From NCBI GenBank assembly GCA_900548845.1, contig URMI01000033.1, forward strand, positions 1-8,263: a stretch of 8,263 nucleotides of DNA, written 5' to 3'. Shown here one piece after another: positions 5,847 through 8,263 of the stretch (position 1 is its first letter; every line of letters starts with the position of its first letter). This stretch comes from an uncultured Clostridia bacterium. Lineage in GTDB: Bacteria > Bacillota > Clostridia > Christensenellales > Borkfalkiaceae. A program made the position numbers and the translations under genes. The notes under the pieces were generated by a model that had not been told where the DNA came from, ran no database searches, and saw only the letters and a list, made by a program, of their open reading frames with translations.

Positions 5847-6452
5847 ATGGAATTTCACGAAAAGCTGCAAGAACTTAGAAAACAAAAAAATCTAACACAA
5901 GAAGAACTTTCTGAAATACTGTTTGTTTCACGAACTGCCATTTCAAAATGGGAGTCAGGGCGTGGCTATCCAAGCATTGACTCCTTAAAAGCTATTGCAG
6001 AATTTTTCGGAGTAACAATAGATGAACTGTTATCCAATAGAGAACTGATTTGTATTACAGAAAAAGATAGTCACCAAAAAACACAGCATATGCGTGATTT
6101 AGTATTTGGCTTGATTGATTGCTCTGTTGTAATGTTGTTTTTTATCCCTCTTTTTGGACAGCAAGGGGGCGAGATAATTCGTCAAGTGTCTTTGCTATCG
6201 TTACAGGAAACACCATTGTTCATAAAAGTTGCATATTTTGCAATCATTTTATTAACAGTTGCTTGTGGTATTGCTACGTTAGCTTTGCAAAATTATTCCA
6301 GCATTATTTGGATAAAAACAAAGACTATCTTATCTATGATATTGACTATAATTAGCGTTGTTATCTTTATTGCAAGCCTTCAACCTTATGTAGCCTTTTT
6401 TACATTTGTTTTGTTGATTATCAAGGGCGCTTTGTTGCTAAAACGCCCATGA
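5847..6452 (+). CDS. XRE-family regulator with C-terminal membrane helices
   Basis: This is a 201-aa protein. Residues 5-62 form a Cro/C1-type helix-turn-helix: LRKQKNLTQEELSEIL, then the recognition helix region VSRTAISKWESGRGYPSID, then LKAIAEFFGVTIDELL. After a short linker there are hydrophobic segments at about 85-104, 122-147, 157-177 and 179-198, so the DNA-binding domain is tethered to the membrane. XRE proteins with membrane tails are common in Bacillota and may sense an envelope or lipid signal, but the signal here is unknown. The ATG follows AAGGTGG at 9 nt. The codons are AT-rich, unlike the flanking genes. Its neighbour 109 nt downstream on the same strand is a PAP2-family protein, and the pair may be regulator and target. 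Confidence 0.92.
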   Translation: MEFHEKLQELRKQKNLTQEELSEILFVSRTAISKWESGRGYPSIDSLKAIAEFFGVTIDELLSNRELICITEKDSHQKTQHMRDLVFGLIDCSVVMLFFIPLFGQQGGEIIRQVSLLSLQETPLFIKVAYFAIILLTVACGIATLALQNYSSIIWIKTKTILSMILTIISVVIFIASLQPYVAFFTFVLLIIKGALLLKRP

Positions 6453-6509
6453 CACGAAGCGTATCAATGATGTGACGGGCAAATTCTTTCGTTTTTTTCA
6501 CTCCAAAGT

Positions 6510-6515
6510 TATAAT
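6510..6515 (+). promoter_or_regulatory. Possible -10 box of the PAP2 gene
   Basis: TATAAT at 6510-6515 lies 46 nt before the ATG at 6562. The region 17 nt upstream (TTTCGT at 6487) is a poor -35 box. The site suggests that the PAP2 gene can be transcribed separately from the regulator, possibly under its control. Confidence 0.35.
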
Positions 6516-6561
6516 GTGATTAGGCAAGAGCCAAATACATAAAAAACAAAGGAGCAAAAAA

Positions 6562-7254
6562 ATGAAAGAAGAAAAGAAAAAAATCCAAAACAATTTTATT
6601 GTAGCTGCCGGACTGTTGGCTTTGTTCATTCTCTACACAGTGGCAATTATGTTTGTTGATGTGCAGCCAATCGGCCCACAGGGTTCATCTGTCGGGTTTG
6701 CGGAAGTCAATCAATATTTTCATACGCTGTTTGGTGTGAATATGCTGCTATATAGTATAACAGACTGGTTGAGTATTGCTGCACTGTTTATCATGTTCGG
6801 ATTTGCAATGGTAGGTCTTGTGCAACTTATTAAAAGGAAAAGTCTGTTTCGTGTAGATAGCAGTATTTTGGTATTAGGCGGTTTTTATGTGCTTGTATTT
6901 TTGGCATATCTCTTTTTTGAGTTTTTTGTTGTAAATTACAGACCTGTTTTGATTGAGGGTGTTTTGGAAGCCTCTTATCCGTCCTCTACAACAATGCTTA
7001 TGATGTGCATTATGCCTACGGCTATTATGCAATTTCACCATTTGATTTCAAGCAAAAGATTAAGGAATATAGTAAATGCTTTTTGTGGTATCTATGCAAG
7101 TTTTATGGTCATTGGGCGGGTTTTATCTGGTGTGCATTGGTTTACTGATATTGTGGGTGGAATATTGCTTAGTGCAACACTTGTTATGTTGTACTATTCC
7201 ACAAATCAGTTAGTAAATAGCAAAGCCAGCCGGAGCAGTCAACGGTCAAGATGA
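6562..7254 (+). CDS. PAP2-superfamily membrane protein with altered catalytic motifs
   Basis: This is a 230-aa integral membrane protein with about six hydrophobic segments (near 12-32, 66-90, 102-124, 145-157, 173-190 and 196-212). Motif 3 of PAP2 lipid phosphatases is intact: G185-R186-x5-H192-x3-D196 (GRVLSGVHWFTD), holding the nucleophilic His and its Asp partner. The RP of motif 1 is present (NYRP, R127-P128), but the usual Lys seven residues earlier is E120. Motif 2, normally PSGH, reads P140-S-S-T, so the acid-base His is replaced by Thr143. I have a recollection that some Clostridia relatives share these changes, which would make them a subfamily trait. Activity on isoprenoid or phospholipid phosphates is therefore uncertain. 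AAAGGAG precedes the ATG by 7 nt. The 3' end overlaps the structured leader that follows. Confidence 0.88.
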   Translation: MKEEKKKIQNNFIVAAGLLALFILYTVAIMFVDVQPIGPQGSSVGFAEVNQYFHTLFGVNMLLYSITDWLSIAALFIMFGFAMVGLVQLIKRKSLFRVDSSILVLGGFYVLVFLAYLFFEFFVVNYRPVLIEGVLEASYPSSTTMLMMCIMPTAIMQFHHLISSKRLRNIVNAFCGIYASFMVIGRVLSGVHWFTDIVGGILLSATLVMLYYSTNQLVNSKASRSSQRSR

Positions 7255-7337
7255 ACGGGCTGCGCCCGCCGTTGACAGCCCCGCCTGTCCTTGCTGGTGG
7301 GTAGTCAAGGGGCGACAGCAGGGAGTGCTGCCGCCCC
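7238..7337 (+). other. Structured GC-rich leader before the sigma-like ORF
   Basis: Three hairpins can be drawn in 100 nt. The first pairs GTCAACGG (7238-7245) with CCGTTGAC (7269-7276) and continues as CGGGC-TGC-GCCCG (7256-7268) with a one-sided 10-nt bulge. The second pairs GACAG (7274-7278) with CTGTC (7285-7289) and shares three bases with the first, so the two exclude each other. The third is a 12-bp stem with one mismatch, GGGGCG/CAGCA with TGCTG/CGCCCC (7309-7320 with 7326-7337), loop GGGAG. None is followed by a T-run. It spans the PAP2 stop codon and ends about 30 nt before the next ATG. It is GC-rich inside an AT-rich segment, which suggests a selected RNA or DNA structure. Confidence 0.6.
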
Positions 7338-7367
7338 TCACTATCATCAGAGAAAGGGGGATTTTCC

Positions 7368-7469
7368 ATGACTGAATACGAAGCCTATCAAGAACATATC
7401 CGCTATACCCATGATACCTATTGCCGGATTGTTATTCGCCATGCGGGATCCTCGATCCATTCCAGATGA
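7368..7469 (+). pseudogene. 5' fragment of a sigma-factor-like ORF of conjugative elements
   Basis: A clear ribosome binding site (AAAGGGGG, 7 nt before the ATG) opens a frame starting MTEYEAYQEHIRYTHDTYC and continuing RIVIRHA. This closely resembles the N-terminus of the small sigma-70-like helix-turn-helix ORF found next to recombinase genes on many Clostridia conjugative elements; those proteins are well over 100 aa. Here the similarity stops at about residue 26 and the frame ends after 33 codons with unrelated residues (GSSIHSR). The helix-turn-helix part is missing, so the product should be inactive. The identification is from recalled family sequence. Confidence 0.6.
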
Positions 7470-7546
7470 ATATCCCAGTCGGGCGTAAGGCGAAGTTTCT
7501 TGATCCATTTTTCAAAAAGTAATTGTAAGGTTTCTCTGGTTTGCAT
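7418..7546 (-). pseudogene. 5' fragment of a second gene, opposite strand, possibly metallopeptidase-like
   Basis: From ATG (complement of 7544-7546) the frame reads MQTRETLQLLFEKWIKKLRL, then TPDWDIHLEWIEDPAW, and runs into the antisense of the sigma-like fragment (RITIRQ, stop). The Trp-rich EKWIKKLRLTPDWDIHLE segment has the look of real protein and recalls the start of Clostridia and phage proteins of the small putative-metallopeptidase type, where a KTGD-like segment would come next; the zinc-binding HExxH part would be downstream and is lost. AAAGGA lies 11 nt before the ATG. The 24 codons upstream of this ATG in the same frame are just the terminator read as protein. Confidence 0.45.
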
Positions 7547-7581
7547 GCTGCACGCGGTTCCTTTATTATGGAATTTTTTAT

Positions 7582-7615
7582 AAAAAAGACAGCCGGGGGG
7601 GGGGCTGCCTTTTTT
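7582..7615 (-). terminator. Terminator of the right-hand membrane protein gene
   Basis: On the minus strand GGCAGCC (7603-7609) pairs with GGCTGTC (7588-7594) through one G-U pair, with a C-rich loop, and is followed by TTTTTT (complement of 7582-7587). An A6 tract precedes it, so it could also act on the plus strand, but there the stem has an A-C mismatch. It lies 14 nt beyond the stop codon of the gene at 7629. The loop and stem contain ten consecutive G on the plus strand (7595-7604). Confidence 0.85.
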
Positions 7616-7628
7616 CATAGATTGGAGG

Positions 7629-8263
7629 TCATTCGTTCTTCGGGCGGACCTGGAAGAAGTAGGCGACCGCGAAGACGACGATGTTCAGGAAAAATACGAC
7701 GGGGATGACGACGTAGCTCATCAGCTGACCGACGTTGGAGAAGTCGATGTTGCTCGCAAGCGCGATGATGAGGATGACGATCACGCACAGTGCGTAAGTG
7801 ACGATGGTGTTGACGAGCAGGTTCCCCGTGCGCCGCAAAGCGCGTTCGCCGTAGTGGTTGACGTAGGCGAGGCCGCAGACGAGCAGGACGCCAAGTCCCG
7901 CGCCCCAGATGAGATAGGGGTAGAAGCGGGGGAGCTGCAGCGTGCGCATGAGCCCCAGCGTGAGGCTGCCTTCGGCGATGCAGAGAAGGAACACGATGAG
8001 GGCGCTGAAGAAGAGCGCCTTGCCCTTGTGCACGAGGTTGACGGAGAGCGTCGTCGTGACGGGCTTGGTCCCGCCGCCCGAGGTCGTGATGCGGATGCCG
8101 TCGGCGGCTGCGCGCATCTCGATGTCGTAGAAGTCGACGCCGTCCAGCGAGCGGGGCGGGGGCGTAGGCGCTGCCTTTTTGGGAACAGGCGCTTCCTGCG
8201 GCTTGGGTGCTGCGGGACGGGGCGCGGGGGGCGCTTCATAGACGGGCTCGGCGGGTGCGGGCT
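7629..8263 (-). CDS. Membrane protein with a Pro/Ala-rich linker, 5' end outside the window
   Basis: The frame is open to the window edge, giving 210 visible residues before the stop, so the ATG at 8117 is probably internal. The first 40 or so visible residues are a low-complexity linker (PAPAEPVYEAPPAPRPAAPK and on), followed by RSLDGVDFYDIEMRAAADGIRI and a GGG turn, then four membrane segments: ALFFSALIVFLLCIAEGSL, YLIWGAGLGVLLVCGLAYV, NTIVTYALCVIVILIIALA and VVIPVVFFLNIVVFAVAYF. The protein ends FFQVRPKNE in the cytoplasm or outside. Proteins with this layout in Clostridia often begin with a zinc ribbon, but that part cannot be seen. I do not recognise a function. Codon use is GC-rich, like the chromosome. 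Confidence 0.85.
   Translation of the reverse strand, partial: PAPAEPVYEAPPAPRPAAPKPQEAPVPKKAAPTPPPRSLDGVDFYDIEMRAAADGIRITTSGGGTKPVTTTLSVNLVHKGKALFFSALIVFLLCIAEGSLTLGLMRTLQLPRFYPYLIWGAGLGVLLVCGLAYVNHYGERALRRTGNLLVNTIVTYALCVIVILIIALASNIDFSNVGQLMSYVVIPVVFFLNIVVFAVAYFFQVRPKNE

Larger units (their letters stand above)
5735..7570. mobile_element. AT-rich acquired segment, probable remnant of a conjugative-type element
   Basis: From just after the P-loop gene to shortly before the terminator at 7582 the DNA is clearly AT-rich, with A/T-ending codons and poly-A/T runs, while both flanks are GC-rich. It carries a regulator, a membrane enzyme, a structured GC-rich leader, the N-terminus of a sigma-like ORF typical of Clostridia integrative conjugative elements, and a second broken gene. 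No integrase, relaxase, terminal repeat or target duplication is visible, so the ends are approximate and the element is degraded or rearranged. Confidence 0.5.

Noticed and set aside
7184..7369. 61-codon minus-strand frame over the structured region
   Set aside because: It is read through the hairpins and the PAP2 3' end, without a ribosome binding site or recognisable sequence.
7595..7604. Run of ten G as a phase-variable tract or G-quadruplex
   Set aside because: It lies in the loop and stem of a terminator, not in a coding region, and a single run does not make a quadruplex by itself. Its length may also be a sequencing uncertainty.
7547..7618. Upstream extension of the minus-strand fragment (MKKGSPPPGC...)
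   Set aside because: These codons are the terminator hairpin and its T-run read as protein.

Overview
The window looks like chromosomal DNA of a GC-rich, endospore-forming member of the Clostridia (Bacillota). The evidence is a tRNA-responsive T-box leader upstream of thrS, a YtxC-type sporulation gene directly before thrS (the gene order known from Bacillus and many Clostridia), strong AGGAGG-type ribosome binding sites, and sigma-A promoters close to consensus. I cannot name a genus; a gut lineage such as Christensenellales is a guess.

Left part (1-1821, minus strand): four genes for exported or membrane proteins point leftward. In transcription order they are a 103-aa exported Cys/His-rich protein with its own good promoter, a 173-aa lipoprotein whose cysteine-bearing domain resembles the YcgQ/DUF1980 (TIGR03943) C-terminal domain, a 231-aa four-helix membrane protein, and the signal peptide of a further protein that leaves the window. 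The last two overlap by ATGA. Their function is unknown; the first two hint at metal handling at the cell surface.

Central part (1997-5734, plus strand): ytxC is followed by a consensus promoter whose -35 box contains the ytxC stop codon. Next comes a complete T-box riboswitch with a threonine ACC specifier, a T-box sequence and a terminator, and then a full-length threonyl-tRNA synthetase gene. When tRNA-Thr is uncharged the leader should read through and thrS is made. After a factor-independent terminator there is a stand-alone P-loop protein of unknown role.

Right part (about 5735-7570): the base composition changes abruptly to AT-rich. The segment holds a membrane-attached XRE-type regulator, a PAP2-superfamily membrane protein with two altered catalytic motifs, a strongly structured GC-rich leader, and the first 26 or so codons of a sigma-factor-like ORF of the kind found on Clostridia conjugative elements. 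That fragment is joined head-on to the truncated 5' end of another gene on the opposite strand. I read this as the remnant of an integrated mobile element and its cargo.

Right edge (7582-8263, minus strand): the GC-rich chromosome resumes with a terminator and the 3' part of a gene for a Pro/Ala-linker, four-helix membrane protein that begins outside the window.

No tRNA, rRNA or CRISPR array was seen. The best candidates for something undescribed are the structured leader at 7238-7337, the PAP2/membrane-XRE pair, the extra 5' hairpin of the thrS T-box, and the Cys/His-rich exported gene set on the left.
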